Assembly (NCBI GenBank): GCA_964529155.1
Contig: CAZGVV010000012.1
Span: 1-36,138 of the forward strand
Direction: 5' to 3'
DNA: 36,138 nt
Source of the DNA: CAZGVV01 sp964529155
GTDB lineage: Bacteria; Pseudomonadota; Alphaproteobacteria; Rickettsiales; SXRF01
In this document: in pieces, positions 25,762 through 33,473 of the stretch
How positions within the stretch are numbered: position 1 is the first letter of the stretch
Layout of the letters: each line of letters begins with the position of its first letter
The notes under the pieces: generated by a model
Databases searched by the model: none
What the model saw: only the letters and a program-made list of their open reading frames with translations
What the model was told of the DNA's origin: nothing
Translations under genes and position numbers: made by a program

Positions 25762-26576
25762 GCAGCTTTTTCCTTCATCAATGCGGGCAATTCTAAATGG
25801 CCCTTAAGTGTGGTGATGGCGCTGCCTGCGATGCGCACGCGCTCACCCGCCAGTGTTAAAAATAATTCGCCGCTACGCTTAGATGCCTGTAGTGCGGTGA
25901 AATACTGTTTGTGTAAGCGCTCAGCCCAATAAGGCGCCAGCATGCAATGTGCCGAGCCGCACACCGGGTCTTCTGGTATGCCGACTTGCGGGGCGAAATA
26001 GCGCGAAGCGAAATCATAGTCGCCGCACCCGCTGGCGGTGGTGACGATCAATCCTTGCGCAGGCAATTGCGTGATTGCGGCCATATCAGGGGCGCAGTGC
26101 AAGAGCGCATCAAAGCCGGAAACTTCCGCCAGTAGATTGGTGGCATTTTGCGCACAGGAAAGAATGTCAACGCCGAGGCAGCCTTCGAGCATTTCTATGG
26201 GGCGGGTTTCGCCGGGCTGTGCTGGGAAATTCAATTCGATTTTGTCAGGCTCTGCATGGGCTTCTAATATGCCGCTTTGGGTGTGGAAGCGCACGGTGTC
26301 GCCGTTTTTTAGTAATCCGGATTCTATTAGCGCATGGGTGCTGGCGAGGGTGGCGTGGCCGCATAAATCCACTTCGCACGTAGGAGTAAACCAGCGCAAA
26401 TCATAGCTGCCGTCATGACGTTTGGCGAGAAAGGCAGTTTCAGAGAGGTTCATTTCCATGGCGATTTCTTGCATCAACGCATCAGCTGGAAAATCACTCA
26501 CAATACACACCGCTGCCGGATTACCGGTAAATGGGCGTGAGGCGAAGGCATCGATGATCAGGAGTTCTTGTTTCAT
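25758..26576 (-). CDS. PhzF-family isomerase-like protein
   Basis: This belongs to the PhzF/diaminopimelate-epimerase-like fold; family members isomerise or epimerise small acids, and most have no known substrate. The 272-aa product shows the family marks: IDAFASRPFTGNPAAVCIV at the N-terminus, MNLSETAFL with the conserved catalytic-type Glu, RWFTPTCEVDLCGHATLA, and GIPEDPVCGSAHCMLAPYWA near residue 205. I chose the ATG at 26576, which overlaps the glyQ stop as ATGA and has AAGGAAG six bases upstream; the longer start at 26597 lies inside glyQ. The substrate is unknown. Placement between the two glycyl-tRNA synthetase genes is unusual and may be an operon convenience, not a functional link. 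Confidence 0.9.
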   Translation of the reverse strand: MKQELLIIDAFASRPFTGNPAAVCIVSDFPADALMQEIAMEMNLSETAFLAKRHDGSYDLRWFTPTCEVDLCGHATLASTHALIESGLLKNGDTVRFHTQSGILEAHAEPDKIELNFPAQPGETRPIEMLEGCLGVDILSCAQNATNLLAEVSGFDALLHCAPDMAAITQLPAQGLIVTTASGCGDYDFASRYFAPQVGIPEDPVCGSAHCMLAPYWAERLHKQYFTALQASKRSGELFLTLAGERVRIAGSAITTLKGHLELPALMKEKAA

Positions 26577-27427
26577 GCCGCTTCCTTTGCTACCCACGAC
26601 TCACAGCAGGCTTTTGCCAGTGCCCGTACCCGACCGATATAGGCGGCGCGTTCAGTAACAGAGATTACGCCGCGTGCATCTAGCAAATTAAAGGCATGGC
26701 TGGCTTTGATGCATTGGTCATAAGCAGGGAGTGGCAGATGTTTTTTTAAAAGCGCGGTGCATTCGCGTTCTGCATCGGTAAAATGCTGAAGCAAGAGCGC
26801 GGTGTCGGCATATTCTAAATTATAGGCGGAGAATTGTTTTTCATTTTCTAAAAACACATCGCCATAGGTAACGCCTGCGCCGTTGAAATCCAGGTCATAG
26901 ACATTTTCTTTGCCTTGGATATACATCGCCAGGCGTTCTAGCCCATAGGTGATTTCACCCGCGACTGGTTTGCATTCAATGCCGCCGACTTGTTGGAAAT
27001 AGGTGAATTGGGTGACTTCCATACCATCACACCATACTTCCCAACCCAGGCCCCACGCGCCAAGGGTAGGCGATTCCCAGTCGTCTTCAACGAAGCGGAT
27101 ATCATGGGCTTCGGGGGTAATACCGAGCAAGCGTAAGCTTTCCAGGTATAATTCCTGAATATTGTCTGGCGACGGTTTAAGGATGACCTGGAATTGGTAG
27201 TAATGCTGCAAGCGATTCGGATTTTCACCATAGCGACCATCTTTAGGGCGGCGGCTAGGTTGGACGTAAGCGGCGTTCCATGGTTTAGGGCCAAGCGCGC
27301 GTAAGGCGGTGGCAGGATGGAAAGTGCCTGCACCCATTTCTACGTCGTAAGGCTGTAAAATCACGCAGCCATGATTGGCCCAGAATTGCTGGAGTGTCAG
27401 AATCATTTGCTGAAAGGAAAGGGCCAT
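26573..27427 (-). CDS. glyQ: Glycyl-tRNA synthetase alpha subunit
   Basis: GlyQ carries the class II catalytic site of the alpha2-beta2 glycyl-tRNA synthetase. The 284-aa product follows the family from MALSFQQMILTLQQFWANHG through GCVILQPYDVEMGAGTFHPA, YVQPSRRPKDGRYGENPNRL, WEVWCDGMEVTQFTYFQQVG and GEITYGLERLAMYIQ to the helical C-terminus. Length is normal. It starts 48 bases after the upstream small gene. Its partner glyS lies two genes downstream, beyond phzF and panD. Confidence 0.97.
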   Translation of the reverse strand: MALSFQQMILTLQQFWANHGCVILQPYDVEMGAGTFHPATALRALGPKPWNAAYVQPSRRPKDGRYGENPNRLQHYYQFQVILKPSPDNIQELYLESLRLLGITPEAHDIRFVEDDWESPTLGAWGLGWEVWCDGMEVTQFTYFQQVGGIECKPVAGEITYGLERLAMYIQGKENVYDLDFNGAGVTYGDVFLENEKQFSAYNLEYADTALLLQHFTDAERECTALLKKHLPLPAYDQCIKASHAFNLLDARGVISVTERAAYIGRVRALAKACCESWVAKEAA

Positions 27428-27475
27428 AGGTTTCAGTTTTTAGCGGTTTCTCAACAGATTTCAAGGAAAACTGCG

Positions 27476-27778
27476 TTATAATCCGCGTCCACCTGCGTCT
27501 TCGGTGGCGGCAAAGCGATTCCAGCGTTCGGCGGCCATGCGTTTTTTGTCGGTCAGGCGGTTGCGGATTTCCTGAGTTTTGGCACTCCACAATACATCAT
27601 CCTGTTTTTCCTCGTCTTTTTTAGGGCTGAGGGTGACTGCTTCTTTTTTCTGCTTCTCTTCTTCCCGCTCTAGTTGGCGTTGTTGATAAAAAAGCAGCAA
27701 GTCACGCCGCCGCCGTTTGCGCAGGAACCAGGCTTTTAATCCTTTGCGGTCTGTTGGTTGCGGGTCGTGTGAACTCAT
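27476..27778 (-). CDS. Small highly charged hypothetical protein
   Basis: A 100-aa protein I do not recognise. It is strongly basic near the N-terminus (KGLKAWFLRKRRRRDLLLFY), then has a Glu/Lys/Gln-rich stretch likely to form a coiled coil or long helix (QRQLEREEEKQKKEAVT), and ends with WSAKTQEIRNRLTDKKRMAA and a Gly-rich tail. There is no signal peptide or membrane segment. The ATG at 27778 comes three bases after the stop of the next gene upstream, and the gene leads into glyQ, so it sits in the same operon. The spacing and intact frame support it being real. Confidence 0.65.
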   Translation of the reverse strand: MSSHDPQPTDRKGLKAWFLRKRRRRDLLLFYQQRQLEREEEKQKKEAVTLSPKKDEEKQDDVLWSAKTQEIRNRLTDKKRMAAERWNRFAATEDAGGRGL

Positions 27779-27780
27779 GG

Positions 27781-27936
27781 TTACCCGCCAACCGGGGTGT
27801 CACTTGCAGGAGCGGGCCGCTTACGGCGTGCCAGATTCGCCCGTAACGCTTTAGCCAACTTCGCGCGCTTTTGTTGTGCAGCAGGGGGATTGGCTGGACG
27901 TTTGGGGACAGAAAGCCCTTCTTGCGGTGTGGTCAT
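27781..27936 (-). CDS. 51-aa basic protein with LRANLARRK motif
   Basis: A short intact gene: ATG at 27936, stop TAA at 27781-27783, preceded by AAGGAC six bases upstream. The product is MTTPQEGLSVPKRPANPPAA then QQKRAKLAKALRANLARRKR and a short PASDTPVGG end: a Pro-rich start followed by a basic amphipathic helix. I recall similar tiny 'KLA.ALRANL.RRK' proteins as common but uncharacterised in Alphaproteobacteria; this is unverified. It is the first gene of the glyQ-to-cysS run and is followed two bases later by the charged 100-aa protein. A nucleic-acid or ribosome-associated role would suit its charge but is a guess. Confidence 0.65.
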   Translation of the reverse strand: MTTPQEGLSVPKRPANPPAAQQKRAKLAKALRANLARRKRPAPASDTPVGG

Positions 27937-28087
27937 GCAAGTCCTTGTCTAATGGAGAATTCTCGATGATGATCCTATGACTTTCTCAAAAACCACGAGT
28001 CCATGCAAACATTTTTTCTGTATTTCTATAGTATAGTGCTTGCCTGCTCCCTCCGCTTATGGCAGATTTCGCGCGCATTTCAGCCTA
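27937..28087. promoter_or_regulatory. Divergent gap with probable tRNA promoter
   Basis: This 151-base gap must hold promoters for the minus-strand glyQ run and the plus-strand tRNA. TATAGT occurs twice in a row at 28027-28037 on the plus strand, with TGCAAA (28004-28009) 17 bases before the first; this would start transcription near 28044. A 10-bp palindrome GAGAATTCTC lies at 27955-27964, just upstream of the 51-aa gene. I see no clear minus-strand promoter. Confidence 0.35.
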
Positions 28088-28162
28088 GCTGCCGTAGCTC
28101 AGTGGTAGAGCACGTCCTTGGTAAGGACGGGGTCGGAGGTCCGATTCCTCTCGGCAGCACCA
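28088..28162 (+). tRNA. tRNA-Thr (anticodon GGT)
   Basis: A complete cloverleaf can be drawn. The acceptor stem is GCTGCCG (28088-28094) with CGGCAGC (28152-28158), discriminator A and encoded CCA (28160-28162). The D arm is GCTCAGTGGTAGAGC. The anticodon stem is CGTCC/GGACG (28113-28117, 28125-28129), with loop TTGGTAA giving anticodon GGT at 28120-28122. The T arm contains GGTCCGATTC-like sequence. An AT-rich accessory region begins right after its 3' end, consistent with use as an integration site. Confidence 0.96.
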
Positions 28163-28583
28163 TTTTCTTTATTGTAAGTCAGCGCGTTAATTTTTGGAGC
28201 TTTAGCGGTGTGGGCTGCCTTTTTGAATTAGTAACAGTATAGTAACTCCCTAATCAAATTAAAGGGCTTATCCTACTTAATCCGCGCCTTTGTTTACGTG
28301 TTGAGTTAAATTTTGATGATGTAATACCACTAGTCGCAGCCGACCGTTTCAATCTAGAATTTGCCTATCACTTCTTAGCCAGCGTGTTCATATTGTAAGG
28401 GATTTCGCAACCTGATGCGGGTTGCTGTGGTGAAATTTTAATCATCGAATTTATTTATTTATATTATACAGTATGTAAAGCCATAAGCTGTTTAAATATT
28501 AGCTTTCTACCTTTCTTAACATAATCTTAACTTACTGTCGCGGACAGAATTAGCTAAGATTAAACAATTATTTTTTATAGTTT
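28163..28583. other. AT-rich gap between tRNA-Thr and the helicase gene
   Basis: No convincing gene is found in these 421 bases. A short hairpin, GCAACC/GGTTGC with a 7-base loop, lies around 28407-28425, and a TTAA-N7-TTAA box lies at 28516-28530. I looked for an integrase or a duplicated tRNA 3' end (CGGCAGCACCA) here and found neither. The change in composition begins here. Confidence 0.5.
28516..28530 (+). promoter_or_regulatory. CtrA-type box upstream of the helicase
   Basis: TTAACATAATCTTAA is a perfect TTAA-N7-TTAA, 54 bases before the GTG start of the helicase. It has the same form as the box before the flagellin, but this gap is AT-rich, so a chance match is plausible. Confidence 0.3.
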
Positions 28584-31500
28584 GTGAACACGAAGCAATT
28601 AAAAGATCAAATTATGCCCATATCTGATACTAGCACTATAGAATTTATCCAAGGTCTCAACGCTTTTACTGAATCGCCAGGCAATCCGCTCATAGACGAA
28701 CAGCGTATCGCGTTTGAAAAATTGGCCCCCGCTTTAGCCAATAAAGAATACGATAACTTTTATGACATCGTAACGGGTTATGGCAAAACAGNNNNNNNNN
28801 NNNNNNNNNNNAAGGCACTGCTGGATGCTCCAAATCCAGAACAGAAAAAACGGCGCGTAGTTTTTGTAGTACCGACGATTGATTTAGTAGAGCAGACAAT
28901 TGAGAGTTACGCCAAATTCATGCCAGAATATTTTCCGGCAACAACTACAACAGCTCCGAAATTTGATCAGATAAATTTTAAAAATGCTAAGGTAGGTGCG
29001 TATTACACAAGTCGTAAAGATACTGATCAACCGATCATTGTCACTACCTATAAGTCATTAGCAGCAGATGCAGAAAAAGACCCAAGTGAGAGGGTATTTA
29101 ATCCTGATACGGTGGATCTGTTGATTCTTGATGAGTCGCATAAAGCTATCGGGAAAAAGAAAGGCAAAGCTGCGACTAAGGATGGAGTAGACGAGGATTT
29201 ATACACAAAAGTCCGGAAAGCAGTTAATCAGTTCGCTGGTAAATCTATGCGGCTTGGCCTCACGGCTACTAAAGAATTTAGCAAACATAGACGAGTCGAA
29301 GACCTGCTTGGCGTTAAGCAAGCGCTTCATACAATTGATATTGTTAAAGCAGACGAACAAGAACGTATCTCACCTTTTGCCTGTTACACAGTGCATACCG
29401 GGCTTGATATCGCGCCTACATCCAAGGACGTAACTCGCAAGGCAGATGGTACCAAAGAATTTATTTTTGCCACCTTAGGAGCCGCTTTTAAACAAGATAC
29501 CCGCATTATGAAAGCGGTCAAACTCTACATGAACTGGAGTGATCCAGAAACACAAGAACGCATCTTCGGTAAAACGGGTATTATTACTTGCATAGATAGA
29601 GAGGCGGCAGAAATGACCGCATTGTTATTCAATAACATGCTCGACCCGGATAGAGATAGAGTTTATGCGGATGCAAAGCAAACAGGGGCCTTTGAGAAAG
29701 ATTATGAAGCCCATTACAACCAATTCCATGAATGGCTTCGTAAAGAAGCAGAAGTCCGCGCATTAAAAGCAGAAAAAGAAGCTGAGACTGCGCGTGTAAG
29801 AGGGGATTCAGAAAAAGCGCTGGAAAAAACTGATCTGGCTCAGCGTTTTCGAGAAGAAGGTATTGAAGTATGTGCAACACTTCATTATGAAACACCACCC
29901 AAAGATCGGCGTAGAATCATTGCAGATCATAAAGCTGGAAAGATATTAATGCTTGCTGGTGTCAATATTCCTGCTGAAGGATTTGACAATCCAAAGGCAA
30001 GCCTGCTTTTTTCTATGGCTCCCACTTTATCACTGGTAAAAAAGAAGCAGGAAGGCGGACGTGTATTACGCCTTGATCCGGAAGACCCTGATAAATTCGC
30101 CCGCATCTTTGAATTTTTGGATAAGGAAGCGGCCAAAGAAATGGACGCGGACATTAAACCAGTTTTATACGCCGAAACACTATCTCCAGATTTTAAATTT
30201 CGCAAATCAAGTGATATTGCCCAAAGGCGTACGCCTAAAGAGCCTGGGGAATCTCCGCATGAGCCCTTGCCTACCGAGATACGGGAGCAAGCAAAACATA
30301 AGCTTAGTATGGATGATATTCAAGTCGATGATCCGGTTAAGGTGCTGGACTTCTCTAGAGAACGCGCTGATCTTAGAGCAACACCGCTACCGGATGAAAG
30401 AAAAGGCTGGTTTAATCACAAAGATGTGCTGACCAAGTTAAATTTTGCTACGAGCATAGCAAACCGACATATTGCCGATAGGGTATTAGATGCGTTAGTC
30501 AGCGATCATCCAGAAATATTTGGAGACACTATTGGTGGGCCTTATCGTGATGGCTCTATGCGCTCTTACTATATCGAGCCCAAGATTTTTTATCAGCAGA
30601 GTGAAACGATTGGCCGCGCTTTAAAGGCGGAAATGCCGCAGAAAAAATTGGCCGCACCGCTGCCAGTTCAATTTTCTTCCTGGAAATCCCTTTCTGCTAT
30701 TGCTGCACTCGCTCCTGGTATGGGTTTAGAAATGCCGCCTCAAAATGCCATCGAATTTGTAGGAGAACAATTACGTAAGAATCCTAATGCCCAACTTACT
30801 GTAGAAAATGAAACAGGTGGCCAGTTGGTAAGAAAAGCTGGTGATCTCATTCAAGGCCCCTTTTTTGACGGGGTTTATAGCGACTTTGTAGTTGAGCCTG
30901 GTATAGTACCCTATGTGCTTAAGAGGGCGTTGGAATTTTCCAAAGACCAATCCATAAAATCGCTTATTGAACTATCCGAGCAGACGTCAAACAAAGGCGC
31001 CTATAGTGCCGAGCAGATAACGCAAATGCTAAATTTAGATCCCGTTCGTGTCGCTGAAGTGGTAGATATTATGGGTGAGTTGGCATCCACCTCAAAATTA
31101 GTCGATATCGGTTCTACCCAATATGGGGATTGGTCTAAATGGGAACCAGGCAAAGACATGGTGGGCTTGAGCAAAGATGGAAAACTGCTTGGGAATCGAT
31201 ACACCGCGGCTTATGTAGCAAAGAAATTGGGTGTACCTTCCATCCCAACCGGAAAATTCGATAAATGGTCTACGCCAGTGGATACTGTACATAAGCTTAA
31301 ATTGGATGATGTGCCAGATGCGGAACAAAAGGTGCGTGATTTTTTTATAAGTAAACTATCAGAAAACGAGGACAAAAATGGTTCGCGTCCCTCGGGTAAT
31401 CAAGTTGTAGCGGGACCTTTTGTAGAGCGGGGGCCAGAAGGATTAAAACTTGACTACCGTGGCTACGTAAATGCAGCAGGCGGAATAAGAGAGGCAGTGG

Positions 31501-32693
31501 AAATAGCTGTTAGAGGGCATTTGAAGCCTCGTGAAAGCAGCACGGGCTATGAAAAACATAGACCTGAAACGATGTTTGCCAGAATGCGCCGCACACCCAC
31601 GGAAGATGAAATTGTAAGACTTGAGGCTTATCTTGCCGAAAAAGCTAAAACAGACACAGTGATTGAAAAACGCGCGGTTGATATAGGCGTATATCGGCAC
31701 TTCGTTCCCGAATCATACTTTCCTGAAATGGCAACTTTATTAGGATATGCTCCACCTTTGACAGCATATGAAGTTGGTGCCTACGATACGCCCGATTTTG
31801 TAGCTGAAAAATTGGATGTGACCACTTCGTATGCAAGAGCTGCTTTTGATCAAGTGATTAAAGAGTTAAAAGAAAAGTCTTCAAAAAAACAAAATGAAAG
31901 AGGTTTAGATAATATTATTGGGCCACGCCAGATAGGCGATTATCAGGGTGATGTAATTAATTGGGCTTTACAGTCCAAAATTAAAGAGGCTTTAAGTAAA
32001 ACAGTCAGGGCTACGGATGAATTCGTTCTTAAACAGTTTCGTAAATCAGATGATTTGATAGATATGATCGATCCGTACAAATTTGCTGCGCAAAAAACTG
32101 GCTTAGCTGAAATATTAAAGCGCTGGAAAGAATCGCAGGCCGACAGGCAAGTAGACGTTAGCGATCAGTTTACTGGTTTAACGACGCGTCATATTTTGAA
32201 TACACCATCTAAAGCATCTAAAAAAATGACTTTAGGCGATTTAATTCAAATTACAGATACCGGCGCTGTTAAAGCACATCCAACGCTTTTACCTTATGTT
32301 GCCGTTGCAGTAGGTGCTAACGAACCTGGCAATTGTAAAAGTACTGGTGATTATATTGCTTATTATCCGCCTATTTCTGATGAACGCAAAGATTGGATTG
32401 CAGTAGATGAGCGATCAATCTGTGCCGCAGCTCATAAAGCAACGATTGAAATTGGCTCGGCGGATGTGAAAGGCATTAAACCAATTATTAGGGATTGGAT
32501 AAAAGAAGGAAAAACTATCACTACGGAGGCGGGAGAAAAAAGCATTTTTGATATGGCAACGGTGGCTCTTGTGCCAAAGGATTATAAAAAAGTGCAATGG
32601 TATATAAGTCCAGAACTATTGCCCGAGCTTAAGCGTGAACTCGATGCAAAGCAAGGGCCAGGAAATAGCGGTTGGGCAGCAAAAGTGCAATAA
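28584..32693 (+). CDS. Large SF2 helicase with repeated C-terminal modules
   Basis: A 1369-aa protein with a superfamily 2 helicase core in its first ~520 residues: Walker A TGYGKT at about 64-69 (then a 20-base N gap, residues 70-76), motif Ia VVFVVPTIDLVEQT, motif II DESH at 183-186, motif III LTAT near 226, and motif V/VI region FSMAPTLSLVKKKQEGGRVL, with arginine fingers in QEGGRVLR (489-496). A charged insert (KAEKEAETARVRGDSEKALE) lies between the two lobes. The remaining ~850 residues match nothing I know. They contain at least three degenerate modules, each a helical HTH-like part followed by 'GP[FY]..G....Y.[IVL][ED]' at about 651, 758 and 944, and a possible fourth at about 1033. 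The start may be the GTG at 28584 or the ATG at 28614; neither has a ribosome site. Composition is clearly more AT-rich than in the flagellar and tRNA-synthetase blocks, suggesting acquisition. Family and role (defence, plasmid or phage related) are unknown. Confidence 0.8.
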   Translation: MNTKQLKDQIMPISDTSTIEFIQGLNAFTESPGNPLIDEQRIAFEKLAPALANKEYDNFYDIVTGYGKTXXXXXXXKALLDAPNPEQKKRRVVFVVPTIDLVEQTIESYAKFMPEYFPATTTTAPKFDQINFKNAKVGAYYTSRKDTDQPIIVTTYKSLAADAEKDPSERVFNPDTVDLLILDESHKAIGKKKGKAATKDGVDEDLYTKVRKAVNQFAGKSMRLGLTATKEFSKHRRVEDLLGVKQALHTIDIVKADEQERISPFACYTVHTGLDIAPTSKDVTRKADGTKEFIFATLGAAFKQDTRIMKAVKLYMNWSDPETQERIFGKTGIITCIDREAAEMTALLFNNMLDPDRDRVYADAKQTGAFEKDYEAHYNQFHEWLRKEAEVRALKAEKEAETARVRGDSEKALEKTDLAQRFREEGIEVCATLHYETPPKDRRRIIADHKAGKILMLAGVNIPAEGFDNPKASLLFSMAPTLSLVKKKQEGGRVLRLDPEDPDKFARIFEFLDKEAAKEMDADIKPVLYAETLSPDFKFRKSSDIAQRRTPKEPGESPHEPLPTEIREQAKHKLSMDDIQVDDPVKVLDFSRERADLRATPLPDERKGWFNHKDVLTKLNFATSIANRHIADRVLDALVSDHPEIFGDTIGGPYRDGSMRSYYIEPKIFYQQSETIGRALKAEMPQKKLAAPLPVQFSSWKSLSAIAALAPGMGLEMPPQNAIEFVGEQLRKNPNAQLTVENETGGQLVRKAGDLIQGPFFDGVYSDFVVEPGIVPYVLKRALEFSKDQSIKSLIELSEQTSNKGAYSAEQITQMLNLDPVRVAEVVDIMGELASTSKLVDIGSTQYGDWSKWEPGKDMVGLSKDGKLLGNRYTAAYVAKKLGVPSIPTGKFDKWSTPVDTVHKLKLDDVPDAEQKVRDFFISKLSENEDKNGSRPSGNQVVAGPFVERGPEGLKLDYRGYVNAAGGIREAVEIAVRGHLKPRESSTGYEKHRPETMFARMRRTPTEDEIVRLEAYLAEKAKTDTVIEKRAVDIGVYRHFVPESYFPEMATLLGYAPPLTAYEVGAYDTPDFVAEKLDVTTSYARAAFDQVIKELKEKSSKKQNERGLDNIIGPRQIGDYQGDVINWALQSKIKEALSKTVRATDEFVLKQFRKSDDLIDMIDPYKFAAQKTGLAEILKRWKESQADRQVDVSDQFTGLTTRHILNTPSKASKKMTLGDLIQITDTGAVKAHPTLLPYVAVAVGANEPGNCKSTGDYIAYYPPISDERKDWIAVDERSICAAAHKATIEIGSADVKGIKPIIRDWIKEGKTITTEAGEKSIFDMATVALVPKDYKKVQWYISPELLPELKRELDAKQGPGNSGWAAKVQ
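28792..28811. other. Assembly gap (20 N) in helicase motif I
   Basis: Twenty unknown bases follow directly after the GKT of the Walker A motif. The frame is the same on both sides, so the stated length is compatible with an intact gene, but N runs often have arbitrary length. Confidence 0.95.
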
Positions 32694-32727
32694 TTGAATT
32701 ACACAATCATATACGCACAAGTTAGCC

Positions 32728-33271
32728 TTGATGAACATGTACATACGGTATTCGGGTGTAGGAAGTTTTTCCGCAGCAAATGCTTTTATTAAAACGCAAA
32801 AGATTCGAGATCTATCCGTTAGGACACTAGCGAACCGATACGATGAATTTTATGGAAAAAAAGAGCTAAGGCTAAAAGAATTCCAGTGGCAGATTTTGAA
32901 GCCTTCCTTGCGAGATTTAGCAATGTTACTAGATGTGCCATGTCTGAATGCGTGGGGAAGTTGGTCAGGATGGATGGGTGGAATAGTCGCAGTGGGTCTG
33001 CCAGCTTATCTTTTCAGTCAATATCGAAACCTCAGGTAAGCTGCTGCCCGAGTTGAAGCCAAATAGCCTTGTCATTATGGACAACGCACCCTTCCACAAT
33101 AAACCGAAGATGATGGAACTCCTCAAAGCCAAAGGACACGCCCTCCTTCCGCTACCGAAATACTCTCCAGACTTCAATCCCATCGAGCAATCCTTCGCTA
33201 TCCTAAAACGACGAAGACAATTCTCTTCTCTACCTATCGATCAACTCTTGAATCAGAAATTATTATGGTAA
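32728..33271 (+). pseudogene. Decayed IS630-family transposase
   Basis: The end of an IS630-type DDE transposase is clear in one frame (about 32985-33271): LLPELKPNSLVIMDNAPFHN with the second catalytic Asp, then LPLPKYSPDFNPIEQSFAIL with the catalytic Glu. Upstream the frame is broken by a TAG at 32984-32986 and the region with the first Asp is missing. In another frame (about 32871-32960) AKRIPVADFEAFLARFSNVT resembles the second DNA-binding helix region of IS630 OrfA proteins. Only about a third of a full transposase remains. The 3' end runs into TATAGTCATT-type terminal sequence at 33272-33281 (reverse strand), matching the MITE ends described below. It cannot transpose by itself. Confidence 0.75.
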
Positions 33272-33412
33272 ATGACTATATATAACCGCTGAACTTCATC
33301 AAACTCACTCAGCTTTGGGTTGAAAGGGCGACCCTCAATCGTATTTTGCACAGTAAACCATAGCAATTTTTCAAGAAAATTACTTGGCGTCCGAAGTTGA
33401 TTCTCATGCTTC

Positions 33413-33450
33413 TTTTCGCCTACGTATAATGTTAAATTGAAATAACTATA
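33413..33450 (+). repeat. MITE-like terminal repeat, isolated right end
   Basis: TTTTCGCCTACGTATAATGT and the following TTAAATTGAAATAACTATA match the element at 36009-36138 twice over: directly to its right part (36114-36138, two mismatches over 25 bases) and, in reverse complement, to its left end (about 28 of 34 positions, starting TATAGT). It ends in TATA, as expected for a TA-targeting element. The remainder of this copy is not recognisable. The stretch 33285-33412 before it holds no gene I can support. Confidence 0.65.
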
Positions 33451-33473
33451 CAATACACTGCAAGGGATACGGC

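Noticed and set aside
28003..28242. 79-aa open frame on the plus strand
   Set aside because: It runs straight through tRNA-Thr and has no ribosome site or family features.
32728..33039. 103-aa open frame starting MMNMYIRYSG
   Set aside because: The recognisable IS630-like segments fall in the other two frames; this frame is open by chance within the pseudogene.
33253..33453. 66-aa minus-strand open frame between the IS630 remnant and the secreted protein
   Set aside because: Its N-terminus is the MITE end and the remainder has no recognisable motif or ribosome site; it might be a gene fragment but I cannot support it.
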